Positions 1 through 6,960 of a DNA stretch of 64,000 nucleotides are shown piece by piece. Both the position numbers and the translations under genes were made by a program. Source of the stretch: Sphingobacterium multivorum (GTDB lineage Bacteria; Bacteroidota; Bacteroidia; Sphingobacteriales; Sphingobacteriaceae); NCBI RefSeq assembly GCF_039511225.1, contig NZ_CP154261.1, forward strand, positions 2,046,001 to 2,110,000. The letters are read 5' to 3'. Every line of letters begins with the position of its first letter. Position 1 is the stretch's first letter. The notes below the pieces were generated by a model. That model did no database searches and was not told where the DNA came from. It saw only the letters and a list, made by a program, of their open reading frames with translations.

Positions 1-146
1 AAAATCGGCGGAGTAGGGAATTTAATGTAAGGAGCGATTTCACTTAGCTGAAATATTTTGATCGGCGATTGCTGGTAGCGAAGATGCTCCAAACTACCTG
101 TCATAAAACGATCTACAAATTCACCCGCATTTACCTGCTTTTCCAT
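1..146 (-). CDS. N-terminal fragment of a probable AraC-type regulator
   Basis: An open frame starts at the ATG complementary to 144-146 and runs off the left edge without a stop, giving about 48 residues (MEKQVNAGEFVDRFMTG...). The composition and the phrase ending in IAPYIKFPTPPI resemble the cupin-like N-terminus of AraC-type transcription factors common in this phylum. The DNA-binding half would lie outside the window, so the assignment is a guess. That it is coding is better supported than what it is. It points away from the DUF1343 gene, with a shared 227-bp upstream region. Confidence 0.45.
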   Translation of the reverse strand, partial: MEKQVNAGEFVDRFMTGSLEHLRYQQSPIKIFQLSEIAPYIKFPTPPI

Positions 147-373
147 GATCAATTATTAGTGTAAAAATTTAGTAAGCCACAGTCTCTGAATGTCATCTAT
201 TGTTTCATGGGTGAATCATGCTACCCAATAATATTCCAAAGTTAGCTGGATAAAACTTGTTTATCAATTTTAATAAATGATTTGCTAAAATAAAGCTTTA
301 TCCTTAGTTTAGTTTTTCGCAATCGGATAAATAGCTTGCTGCTCGGGGGCTATATTTTAATAGTATAAACCAA

Positions 374-1588
374 ATGAATATGAAACCATTGCTCATTTTA
401 ATGTTGACGCTTTTCCCTTTCACAAATGTAGCTGCACAAATTGCGTTGGATTATTGTAATGATCGTATACAAACCGGCGCCGAACAGACCGAGCGATATG
501 TTCCCTATTTAATGAATAAACGCGTTGCGATATTGGCCAATCCGTCTACGGTTATTAAAGGGAAACATCTTGTTGATAGCCTAATTGCGCGAGGTGTGCA
601 AATTGTCAGAATATTTGGACCCGAGCATGGATTTCGTGGAAATGCAAGTAATGGGACTGAAGTGGGAGATGAAGTCGATCCCACAACTAAAATTCCTATT
701 GTGTCTTTGTATGGAACTAAGAAAAAGCCGACAGCGAAAGATTTAAAAGATATTGATCTGTTTATTTATGATGTGCAGGATATGGGTGTAAGATTTTATA
801 CCAATATTAACACACTTCGAGATATTATGGAAGCCTGCGCCGAAAATGATAAGGAACTCTTTATTTTAGATCGCCCAAATCCCAATGCCTATCTTATTGA
901 TGGACCTATTTTGGAAATGGAATATAAGTCGGGTATCGGACAATTCCCTGTTCCTATTGCACATGGGATGACCACAGCTGAATTTGCTCTGATGATTAAT
1001 GGAGAAGGCTGGATGGCAACTCAAAAGAAATGTAAATTGAAGATTATTCCTGTCGCAGATTATGATCATAGTATGCTTTATAGACTGCCAGTCAATCCTT
1101 CGCCCAACCTAAATACGGAACAAAGCATACTCTTATATCCAAGTACTTGCCTTTTTGAAGGTGTAAAAGTAAATCATGGCAGAGGCACCGATTATCCTTT
1201 TGTTGTAATTGGTAGCCCGATTTATAAAGGTGTATATGACTTTTCATTTGTCCCTGTCAGCAAAAAAGGAATGAGCGAATCACCGCTGTTTATGAATGAA
1301 GAATGCTATGGAATAGACCTGCGTAAGTATGATCTCCAACAGCTTGTCGCTAGTAAAAAAATAAACCTGTCGTGGATGATAGCACTTTATCGAAATTCCC
1401 CAGAGAAAGAGAATTTTTTTGATCAATCATTTTCCAAGCAAATTGGCAGTATTGAAAAGCTTGTAGGTGTAGGTTTATTTCGTAAGCAAGTCGAAGCTGG
1501 TGTTGCGGAGGATGAAATCCGAAAAAGTTGGGAGCCGGGCCTAAGTAACTACAAAAAGATCAGGAAGAAATATCTAATCTATCCCTAA
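374..1588 (+). CDS. DUF1343 protein, NamZ-like exo-beta-N-acetylmuramidase (GH171)
   Basis: A 404-residue exported protein. Residues 1-22 form a signal peptide ending in VAAQ. The DUF1343 hallmarks FGPEHGFRG (81-89) and DRPNPN (about 166-171) are present, and the length is normal for the family. Characterised members (NamZ, family GH171) remove N-acetylmuramic acid from the non-reducing end of peptidoglycan fragments, so a periplasmic role in wall turnover is likely. A second ATG two codons downstream could equally be the start. It is followed 91 bp later by a secreted propeller protein on the same strand; no clear terminator separates them. Family membership is secure; substrate is inferred. 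Confidence 0.88.
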   Translation: MNMKPLLILMLTLFPFTNVAAQIALDYCNDRIQTGAEQTERYVPYLMNKRVAILANPSTVIKGKHLVDSLIARGVQIVRIFGPEHGFRGNASNGTEVGDEVDPTTKIPIVSLYGTKKKPTAKDLKDIDLFIYDVQDMGVRFYTNINTLRDIMEACAENDKELFILDRPNPNAYLIDGPILEMEYKSGIGQFPVPIAHGMTTAEFALMINGEGWMATQKKCKLKIIPVADYDHSMLYRLPVNPSPNLNTEQSILLYPSTCLFEGVKVNHGRGTDYPFVVIGSPIYKGVYDFSFVPVSKKGMSESPLFMNEECYGIDLRKYDLQQLVASKKINLSWMIALYRNSPEKENFFDQSFSKQIGSIEKLVGVGLFRKQVEAGVAEDEIRKSWEPGLSNYKKIRKKYLIYP

Positions 1589-1679
1589 TAAAAAGGCTCT
1601 CTGGTTCTTATAGAGAAATGTGGATAGCTCATTAATTTTATAACGAAGTGGAATAACCCATAATCTTAAATTAAATGTA

Positions 1680-2936
1680 GTGATGTTTGGATTAAAATAC
1701 GATTGGCGCCCGATTATTATCCTATTTTTTACCATAGTAGGTTTTTATCAATTGCGGGCGCAGCAGCTGGCTAGGAGCCTAGATCGTCAAAATTATATCG
1801 CACAATCCAACATCAGTTTAAATCCCGCATTGAAATGGAAATTCAAAACAAATGGAAGGCTGTTTTCTTCGCCCATCATTTGGGAAGACATCGCTTTTGT
1901 CGGGTCTTGCGACAGTAATCTTTACGCATTGAATAAAACTAGCGGTAATATACTTTGGAAGTATAAAACCGCTGGTGAAATTCGGTCAACTGTTGCTGTT
2001 GATGCTGGAGTAGTGTATTTTTTAAGCGCTGATGGCTACTTTTATGCCTTGGAGGCCCAGACAGGACGTAAATTATGGCAGTTTTCAACCAATGGTGAAA
2101 AGAGCTATGATGTATGGGACTATTTTCTCTCATCTCCGGCAGTTGCAGATGGCGTCGTCTATTTTGGATCTGGAGATCACCATATTTATGCCTTAGATGC
2201 TAAATCTGGAAAACTTGTTTGGAAATTCCTGACTGGAGGAATTGTGCACGCAGCCCCGACGTTGACACGAGAGCATGTTTTCATTGGTAGTTTTGATGGT
2301 TTTTTCTATTGTTTGAAAAAAGATGGTACCCTAAATTGGAAGTTTAAAACAGTTGGCGAACGTTATTTTCCAAAAGGCGAGATTCAGTTTCATGCCGTAG
2401 TCGCCGACAATACAGTCTATTTCGGTGCTCGCGACTTTAATGTATATGCGCTTAATACCACGAATGGAAGTGGTTTTTGGGTATATCATCAACCGGGAAG
2501 CTGGACAAGTGTTCCTAGCATTTTTGACGAAAAGCTTGTCGTAACCATGTCGGATTCCTATAGTATACTTGTTTTAAATAGAATGGACGGTGTGAAAATA
2601 GTTGAACCTAAAGTGCCTTTAAATACATTTAGTAGCGCCTCTATCGTTGGTAATGAGGCCTTTTTTGGGACAATGGATGGTGTAATTTATCGGTTGAACA
2701 TTAAAAACGGAGAAGTTGTACCTCTTTTTCAAACGGAGTCAAGTAAAAAGAAAAGGCAATTGTTTATAAATGATGAAAATGTGCTCCGCGCCGATCTGCA
2801 ACAAAAATATAAGGATGATATTACACGGCTGTTTGCAGACTACCTACAGATGGGAAGTATCTTTTCGACAATATGGATTGATGAAAATCGGCTTTATTTT
2901 AGCTCCGCAGATGGTGCCATCTATGCATTGGAATAG
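1680..2936 (+). CDS. secreted PQQ-like beta-propeller repeat protein
   Basis: A 418-residue protein with an N-terminal hydrophobic export segment (about 10-27, ending QLRAQ). It carries at least five repeats of the form YAL-x3-(S/T/N)G-x2-xW-x(F/Y), for example LYALNKTSGNILWKYKT and IYALDAKSGKLVWKF, as in BamB and PQQ-dependent dehydrogenase propellers. No catalytic dehydrogenase insert or haem motif is seen, so it is more likely a scaffold or binding propeller than an enzyme. The last residues (GAIYALE) close the final blade. It lies behind the DUF1343 gene, so a cell-envelope role is plausible. It is convergent with the DUF2200 gene. Confidence 0.8.
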   Translation: MMFGLKYDWRPIIILFFTIVGFYQLRAQQLARSLDRQNYIAQSNISLNPALKWKFKTNGRLFSSPIIWEDIAFVGSCDSNLYALNKTSGNILWKYKTAGEIRSTVAVDAGVVYFLSADGYFYALEAQTGRKLWQFSTNGEKSYDVWDYFLSSPAVADGVVYFGSGDHHIYALDAKSGKLVWKFLTGGIVHAAPTLTREHVFIGSFDGFFYCLKKDGTLNWKFKTVGERYFPKGEIQFHAVVADNTVYFGARDFNVYALNTTNGSGFWVYHQPGSWTSVPSIFDEKLVVTMSDSYSILVLNRMDGVKIVEPKVPLNTFSSASIVGNEAFFGTMDGVIYRLNIKNGEVVPLFQTESSKKKRQLFINDENVLRADLQQKYKDDITRLFADYLQMGSIFSTIWIDENRLYFSSADGAIYALE

Positions 2937-2968
2937 CAAGTACGCACTTTTACAAATCGTAGCAGGGC

Positions 2969-3319
2969 TTACTTTCTCAGTATTTTTTCCATGGATTTAC
3001 CTTTGGCCAGTTCATCAATTAATTTATCGAGATAGCGAACCTTCTGAACCAGCGGATCTTCAATATCCTCGATGCGATAGCCGCAGATTACACCTGTGAT
3101 CTTCGAAACATTTGGGTTTAAACTTGGTGCTTCTTTAAAGAAATGTTCAAAGTCAATTTTATTGTCAACCGCTTGCTGTAGTGATATTGGACTGTAGCCG
3201 GTTAGCCAGAAAATGATTTCGTCAACCTCTTCTTTTGTGCGTCCTTTTCTTTCGGCCTTTTGTATATAAAGTGGGTATACCCCAGCAAATGACATACGAT
3301 ATATTCTTGTATTATCCAT
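2969..3319 (-). CDS. DUF2200 family protein
   Basis: A 116-residue cytoplasmic protein without signal peptide. It matches the DUF2200 pattern: an N-terminal [24 protein letters not shown] block, then FWLTGY, and the C-terminal [28 protein letters not shown] helix. Family length is typical. The biochemical role of DUF2200 is unknown to me. The gene is convergent with the propeller gene and 64 bp downstream of the stop of a 5'-less reading frame on the same strand. Confidence 0.85.
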   Translation of the reverse strand: MDNTRIYRMSFAGVYPLYIQKAERKGRTKEEVDEIIFWLTGYSPISLQQAVDNKIDFEHFFKEAPSLNPNVSKITGVICGYRIEDIEDPLVQKVRYLDKLIDELAKGKSMEKILRK

Positions 3320-3383
3320 TTTTATGCGTTGATTTTATTAAAGGTATTCATTTTGAATGAAAATAAAAACAAAGGATGGTTGG

Positions 3384-3692
3384 CTAATACTGTAGATGGG
3401 GGTTCCTTATAATTCTTCCCGTTGTTTTGTCAAAAGTGATCAATCGATTTGATTCTCCATAAAAAAGAATTAGCGCGAATGTTTTGTCGGATTCTTGGTT
3501 AAAAAGAATATCTTTTGCATTGCCTATTCGAAAACCTGAGTTTTCACCATTTATTTCATTTTCTAAACAGACGATGATCCGTTTTTCAAGGAACCCTTTT
3601 TTCTCCGTTATTGCTAACCAAGGATGTTCTAATACGCTATATCCAACGATTTGAGCACGGACTACAATTGGGCAACGAATCCAAAAGTAAAG
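3384..3692 (-). pseudogene. 5'-truncated reading frame, unknown family
   Basis: On the minus strand an open frame of 102 codons ends at TAG (3384-3386) and begins directly after an in-frame TAA (3693-3695). It contains no ATG, GTG or TTG near its beginning. The translation has ordinary protein composition (…EHPWLAITEKKGFLEK…, …SDKTFALILFYGESNRL…), unlike the low-complexity frames around it. It therefore looks like the C-terminal part of a gene whose start has been lost or frameshifted. I do not recognise the family. It lies in a 577-bp stretch (3320-3896) with no other supported gene. Confidence 0.4.
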
Positions 3693-3869
3693 TTAGTGTG
3701 GTAGTGTTTTATTTCTTAAGTAATTTACTTTTCATTCTTGGTGATTTTTATTTGAAAATAAGGAAAATAACAGAGGAAATAGGCTTAGGTAGTCAATACA
3801 AAGATGGTCTTCTCGTTACTTTTTAAAATCATGTGAAGGTTTATATGTTAATTTTATAACCTATAATTC

Positions 3870-3877
3870 TATCTTTA
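3870..3877 (+). promoter_or_regulatory. -7 like element before the ThiF gene
   Basis: TATCTTTA is one mismatch from the Bacteroidota -7 consensus TAnnTTTG and lies 19 bp upstream of the ATG at 3897, which is itself preceded by AGGAGAA, an unusually good ribosome-binding site for this phylum. No TTG-type -33 element is evident. Confidence 0.35.
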
Positions 3878-3896
3878 CGATTATAAAATAGGAGAA

Positions 3897-4646
3897 ATGG
3901 ATTTGAGGTATATTCGAAATAGCATATATATAAAAGAAGAGGAACAACAACAAATCAAGGACTTTCCGGTGTTGATAGGGGGGTGTGGGATAGGTAGTTA
4001 TATCGCTGAGTGCTTATTGCGCATGGGGTTCGAAAATTTAACAATTGTTGATGGAGATATAATTGAATTAACGAACTTAAACCGACAAAATTATACCAAT
4101 AAGGATATTGGTGCAAAGAAAGTGCTTACCTTGCAGGATCGCTTGTACGCAATTAACCCAGAAGCTAAAATAACGGTATTTCCCGAGTTTATTAGCAAGG
4201 ATAATCTATATGATATTGATCTGAATCATAAGGTTGCCATCAATGCATTGGATTTTTCTTCCGATATTCCCTTTGTATTTGACCAATATATGGCCCAAAA
4301 AAATATACCTGTAGTGCATCCTTATAATTTGGGCTGGGCGGGATTTTTAACTATTCTTCCCCCAGGGGGGCTTAATCTGCAATCATTGGAAAAGACTTAT
4401 CAGACATTCGAATTAAATGTTGGTAAATTTATTGTAGATAGTCTACAAACAAAGGGTATTGAAACGAGATGGTTTGAGGAATTTTTAGTAGAATATGGTA
4501 AAATAGCGTTGACGTCTCCGCCGCCGCAGCTATCAGTTGGTTTATATCTGCTATCGGGAATGGTAAGTCACATCGTGTTCAATTTGGCAACAGCAAAACC
4601 TGTAAACTTCTTTCCCGATTCATACTATTTATCGATGATTAGCTAA
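3897..4646 (+). CDS. ThiF/E1-like adenylyltransferase
   Basis: A 249-residue soluble protein with a Rossmann E1 core: the nucleotide loop GGCGIGS (28-34), acidic VDGD (51-54), the N-x3-RQ pair (R63, Q64) that in ThiF/MoeB/MccB helps bind ATP, and K74/K75 in GAKKV. Only two cysteines (C30, C39) occur, so the zinc-binding CxxC pairs and the E1 thioester cysteine are absent. It should adenylate a carboxylate, possibly of a peptide or small acid, without forming a thioester on itself; this is inference. It lies 113 bp upstream of a LuxI/FeeM-like gene on the same strand. A good AGGAGA site supports the start. No ThiS-like partner is seen. Confidence 0.75.
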   Translation: MDLRYIRNSIYIKEEEQQQIKDFPVLIGGCGIGSYIAECLLRMGFENLTIVDGDIIELTNLNRQNYTNKDIGAKKVLTLQDRLYAINPEAKITVFPEFISKDNLYDIDLNHKVAINALDFSSDIPFVFDQYMAQKNIPVVHPYNLGWAGFLTILPPGGLNLQSLEKTYQTFELNVGKFIVDSLQTKGIETRWFEEFLVEYGKIALTSPPPQLSVGLYLLSGMVSHIVFNLATAKPVNFFPDSYYLSMIS

Positions 4647-4675
4647 ATATAATATAACGTAAAAAAAGTAATATT

Positions 4676-4697
4676 TTATTACACTTTTGTGTAGTAA
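4676..4697. promoter_or_regulatory. 22-bp inverted repeat, lux-box-like operator (copy 1)
   Basis: Half sites TTACAC and GTGTAG flank TTTT, and the symmetry extends to 22 bp with a few mismatches. The centre is 73 bp upstream of the ATG at 4760. A second copy at 6434-6455 agrees at 16 of 22 positions and has the same spacing to a downstream -7 like element. It is probably the site of the neighbouring LuxR-type regulator. Confidence 0.55.
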
Positions 4698-4734
4698 TCC
4701 TATAGCTGCGAGAATTTAAAGGGAAAGTCCTTAC

Positions 4735-4742
4735 TTTTATTG
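4735..4742 (+). promoter_or_regulatory. candidate -7 element of the synthase-like gene
   Basis: TTTTATTG followed by CTC lies 37 bp after copy 1 of the inverted repeat. It aligns with TATCTTTG-CTC at 6491-6501, which is 35 bp after copy 2. It is a poor match to TAnnTTTG and lacks a TTG -33 element, as expected if an activator is needed. The start codon follows at 4760. Confidence 0.3.
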
Positions 4743-4759
4743 CTCTTGAATACATCTAC

Positions 4760-5470
4760 ATGAATTGGGCATCTGATAATTATTATTTCACTAAACTTAA
4801 AAAGGACGAGCTTTTTGAGCTTATCCACTTTTATTTAAGGACTACAGCTGATTATTATAATTTAGACGATTCCCTTAATGAGGAATATACGTATCATTAT
4901 AAAAATTTATTAGGCGAAGACCTAAGTTTTTTTGACACGTCAATTTATTATGTATTACGTGATCGAGAAATGCATAATATCCATGCATCAATACGTATTA
5001 CCTATTGGGATCGGGAAACGGTATTACCTATTCAAAAATTGTTTTCAGTAACGAAAGAAGAGCTTTTGTCGCAAAACGTAAATCACTATTGGCATATAGG
5101 CCGGTTTATTATTTCGAAAAGGATTGAGGAGAAACGGATCAGTATATTGAAAAAAATGTTATTTGACGCATTCTTTCCACCCTATTTTCTTGACAAGGGT
5201 TTAATTATTGCCGAATGTGATAAAAAACTGGTCAATACCTTGCTTAAACTTGGGATACCTTCATATGAGCTTGGAAGTCCAATTATCTATTTGTATTCTG
5301 AAACCTTGCCTATATATATTAAAACCGAATGGCTTGATTTTTTCATCCAAAAAAATACGATTGCACAATATTGTTTAGCCAATAGTAGCGATTCGGACAG
5401 CTTCACACTCAAGGCAAAAGATATGGGCTTTCAGAATAATAATGGTAGCGAAAATATGCTATCTAATTAG
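4760..5470 (+). CDS. LuxI/FeeM-like GNAT-fold protein, putative acyl signal synthase
   Basis: A 236-residue soluble protein. The order of blocks resembles acyl-homoserine-lactone and N-acyl amino acid synthases: D-x6-VLRD, then ASIRITYW (a strand ending in Arg, as in LuxI-type RLxP regions), then HIGRFIIS, the counterpart of the E-x-GRF strand, then AECDKKLVNTLLKLGIP and the lipophilic strand PIIYLYSETLPIYI. It is not an ordinary acetyltransferase: the acetyl-CoA loop Q/R-x2-G-x-G/A is not visible. I infer transfer of an acyl chain to an amino-containing acceptor. It lies between an E1-like gene and a convergent LuxR-type gene (4-bp overlap of the 3' ends at 5467-5470). The lux-like palindrome in front suggests autoinduction. 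Confidence 0.6.
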   Translation: MNWASDNYYFTKLKKDELFELIHFYLRTTADYYNLDDSLNEEYTYHYKNLLGEDLSFFDTSIYYVLRDREMHNIHASIRITYWDRETVLPIQKLFSVTKEELLSQNVNHYWHIGRFIISKRIEEKRISILKKMLFDAFFPPYFLDKGLIIAECDKKLVNTLLKLGIPSYELGSPIIYLYSETLPIYIKTEWLDFFIQKNTIAQYCLANSSDSDSFTLKAKDMGFQNNNGSENMLSN

Positions 5471-6228
5471 AATAAAGACAGTTCAATGGCAAGTGCGGTG
5501 GCTTCAGTAATACTCTTGACTTTTAGTTTCGAGAATATTTGCTTTTTGTGAAACTTAATCGTGTCAATTGAAACGTATAATTTATCAGCAATTTGTTCCA
5601 TTGTGAATCCCTGGGCAGAAAAAAGCAAGATATCTTTCTCGCGTGGTTTTAATTTGACATGTGGGGACTCTACCCAAAGATCAGTCGCTAAGTCATACTC
5701 GAATTGCTTCCCGGCATCGTCAGATTTAAATTTAATATTCCCTGCATTGGCATGTGAAGAAATAGAAACTACACATAATGCTATCCAAGGGTTTGAAGAC
5801 TTGTCCAAGAGAATAGGCTTCAGTTTATGATTTATCAGAAGTGGTTTCCCATTTGATTGCTTCAAATGAAAATCATAAGATATTGAATGTGTTAATTTGT
5901 CTTCATGTGTGAGATTTTCAAAAAATTCGAATCCGACATCGTTTATCTTCTTTAACAGATGCAAATCTCCTTCAGGTACATTGTCGAAGTAATGTTGATA
6001 TCCTTTTTTTTGAACTTCAAGAGGCGAATTTCCACATAAAAATATGGGATTATCAGATACGAATAAAAAGCTCTTTTTCGAATAATCAATTAAATAGATA
6101 CTTTGATAAGTTAATTTACTTAACGATTTAGCGAAATTAATGTAGGCGTCTACAATCTCATAATCATCCTTTGTAAAATTATCTTTAACATGTACCGGCT
6201 TAAAAAAATCTTCAATTTCAACTTTCAT
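5467..6228 (-). CDS. PAS-LuxR-type transcriptional regulator
   Basis: A 253-residue protein. The C-terminal 60 residues are a LuxR/GerE helix-turn-helix: LKPREKDILLF, then FTMEQIADKLYVSIDTIKFHKKQIFSKL, then ITEATALAIEL. The N-terminal 30-175 region (YLIDYSKKSFLFVSDN…, …NPWIALCVVSISSH) looks like a PAS fold, the usual sensor of such Bacteroidota regulators, and not the autoinducer-binding domain of proteobacterial LuxR. It is convergent with the synthase-like gene and lies between the two 22-bp inverted repeats, so it is the natural candidate to bind them. The ligand is unknown. Confidence 0.8.
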   Translation of the reverse strand: MKVEIEDFFKPVHVKDNFTKDDYEIVDAYINFAKSLSKLTYQSIYLIDYSKKSFLFVSDNPIFLCGNSPLEVQKKGYQHYFDNVPEGDLHLLKKINDVGFEFFENLTHEDKLTHSISYDFHLKQSNGKPLLINHKLKPILLDKSSNPWIALCVVSISSHANAGNIKFKSDDAGKQFEYDLATDLWVESPHVKLKPREKDILLFSAQGFTMEQIADKLYVSIDTIKFHKKQIFSKLKVKSITEATALAIELSLF

Positions 6229-6433
6229 AATGTAAATTACAAATAGGATTTACCTCGTATCTCAATATAATTAGGATAACTTTCATGCTAATTTGTAAGG
6301 CAAAATATTGTATCAACCCCAATTAAATATATAAAATACTCCTAATGGCATCTTTTAGAACTTTAGTTTCTCTGACAGCTTAAAATAACCTTTAAATTTT
6401 AGCACCTTTTGCCTTATTTTGTAGTGTCATAAA

Positions 6434-6455
6434 TTTCTACACAAATGTGTAGAAA
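6434..6455. promoter_or_regulatory. 22-bp inverted repeat, lux-box-like operator (copy 2)
   Basis: Two perfect 10-bp arms, TTTCTACACA and TGTGTAGAAA, surround AA. It shares 16 of 22 positions with copy 1 at 4676-4697, including the TACAC…TGTGTAG core. It is 206 bp upstream of the LuxR-type gene start but better placed, 35 bp before TATCTTTG, to act on a rightward promoter. Confidence 0.6.
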
Positions 6456-6490
6456 ATTTCTAATATTATAAATTTAATAGTTTTACTACT

Positions 6491-6498
6491 TATCTTTG
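6491..6498 (+). promoter_or_regulatory. rightward -7 element TATCTTTG
   Basis: An exact TAnnTTTG match 35 bp after inverted-repeat copy 2, without an obvious TTG -33 element. The transcript would start near 6503 and reach the GH92 gene at 6961 after about 460 nt, or end earlier as a non-coding RNA. Confidence 0.45.
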
Positions 6499-6960
6499 CT
6501 CGATATAGCAATTAAATTATATAAATATAATTCATTACAATCAATTTCCCAATAATAATTTTTATATAATTAAGATATTTGACAATGTTTGGCGCAAATA
6601 TAATAACAATTTCTGCTAATTTTCTGTAACCCTCTTCGTTAAAATGTTATTACCTTAACTCTATTGTTTTTTTCTTTTGTCGAATATGGGCTGACTTTAT
6701 CGTCCTTGAACTGAAATCTATCATGTCTCTATGATTATCTCAACTAAATTTAGTTAGGTTCTTTCTTTTTGTATGTATATACATTTTGCTGTTATTCATT
6801 TGTTATTTGTTTTTTTTGTAGTAATATTGTATTTAAAGTTTTGCTTTTAAACGCTTTTGCAGGTTTTAAATGTATATACAATGTAATGTGTTTTGTGAAT
6901 TGTTTCGTGCAGTTTATTGGGAAAGCAACTAATGCAAAAAAATTATAAAATCTGATACTT

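Larger units (their letters stand above)
6229..6960. other. 732-bp AT-rich intergenic region
   Basis: No convincing gene is visible; the longest rightward frames begin with ATG but stop within 15 codons. It holds the second inverted repeat (6434-6455), a rightward -7 element (6491-6498), and two near-identical palindromes with core TGTATATACA at 6774-6783 and 6871-6880. These last two lie 78-177 bp before the GH92 start and could be a regulator site. Confidence 0.5.

Noticed and set aside
3611..3826. 71-codon plus-strand frame
   Set aside because: Overlaps the protein-like minus-strand frame and has a skewed Phe/Leu/Ile-rich second half; no recognisable start signal.
6585..6629. Short frame MFGANIITISANFL as a possible signal peptide substrate of the E1-like enzyme
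   Set aside because: Fourteen residues in AT-rich DNA, no ribosome-binding site, expected by chance; not linked to the ThiF gene.
6773..6880. Two TGTATATACA palindromes as a promoter or operator pair
   Set aside because: Short AT-rich palindromes are frequent at this base composition; mentioned in the region entry but not called as a separate feature.
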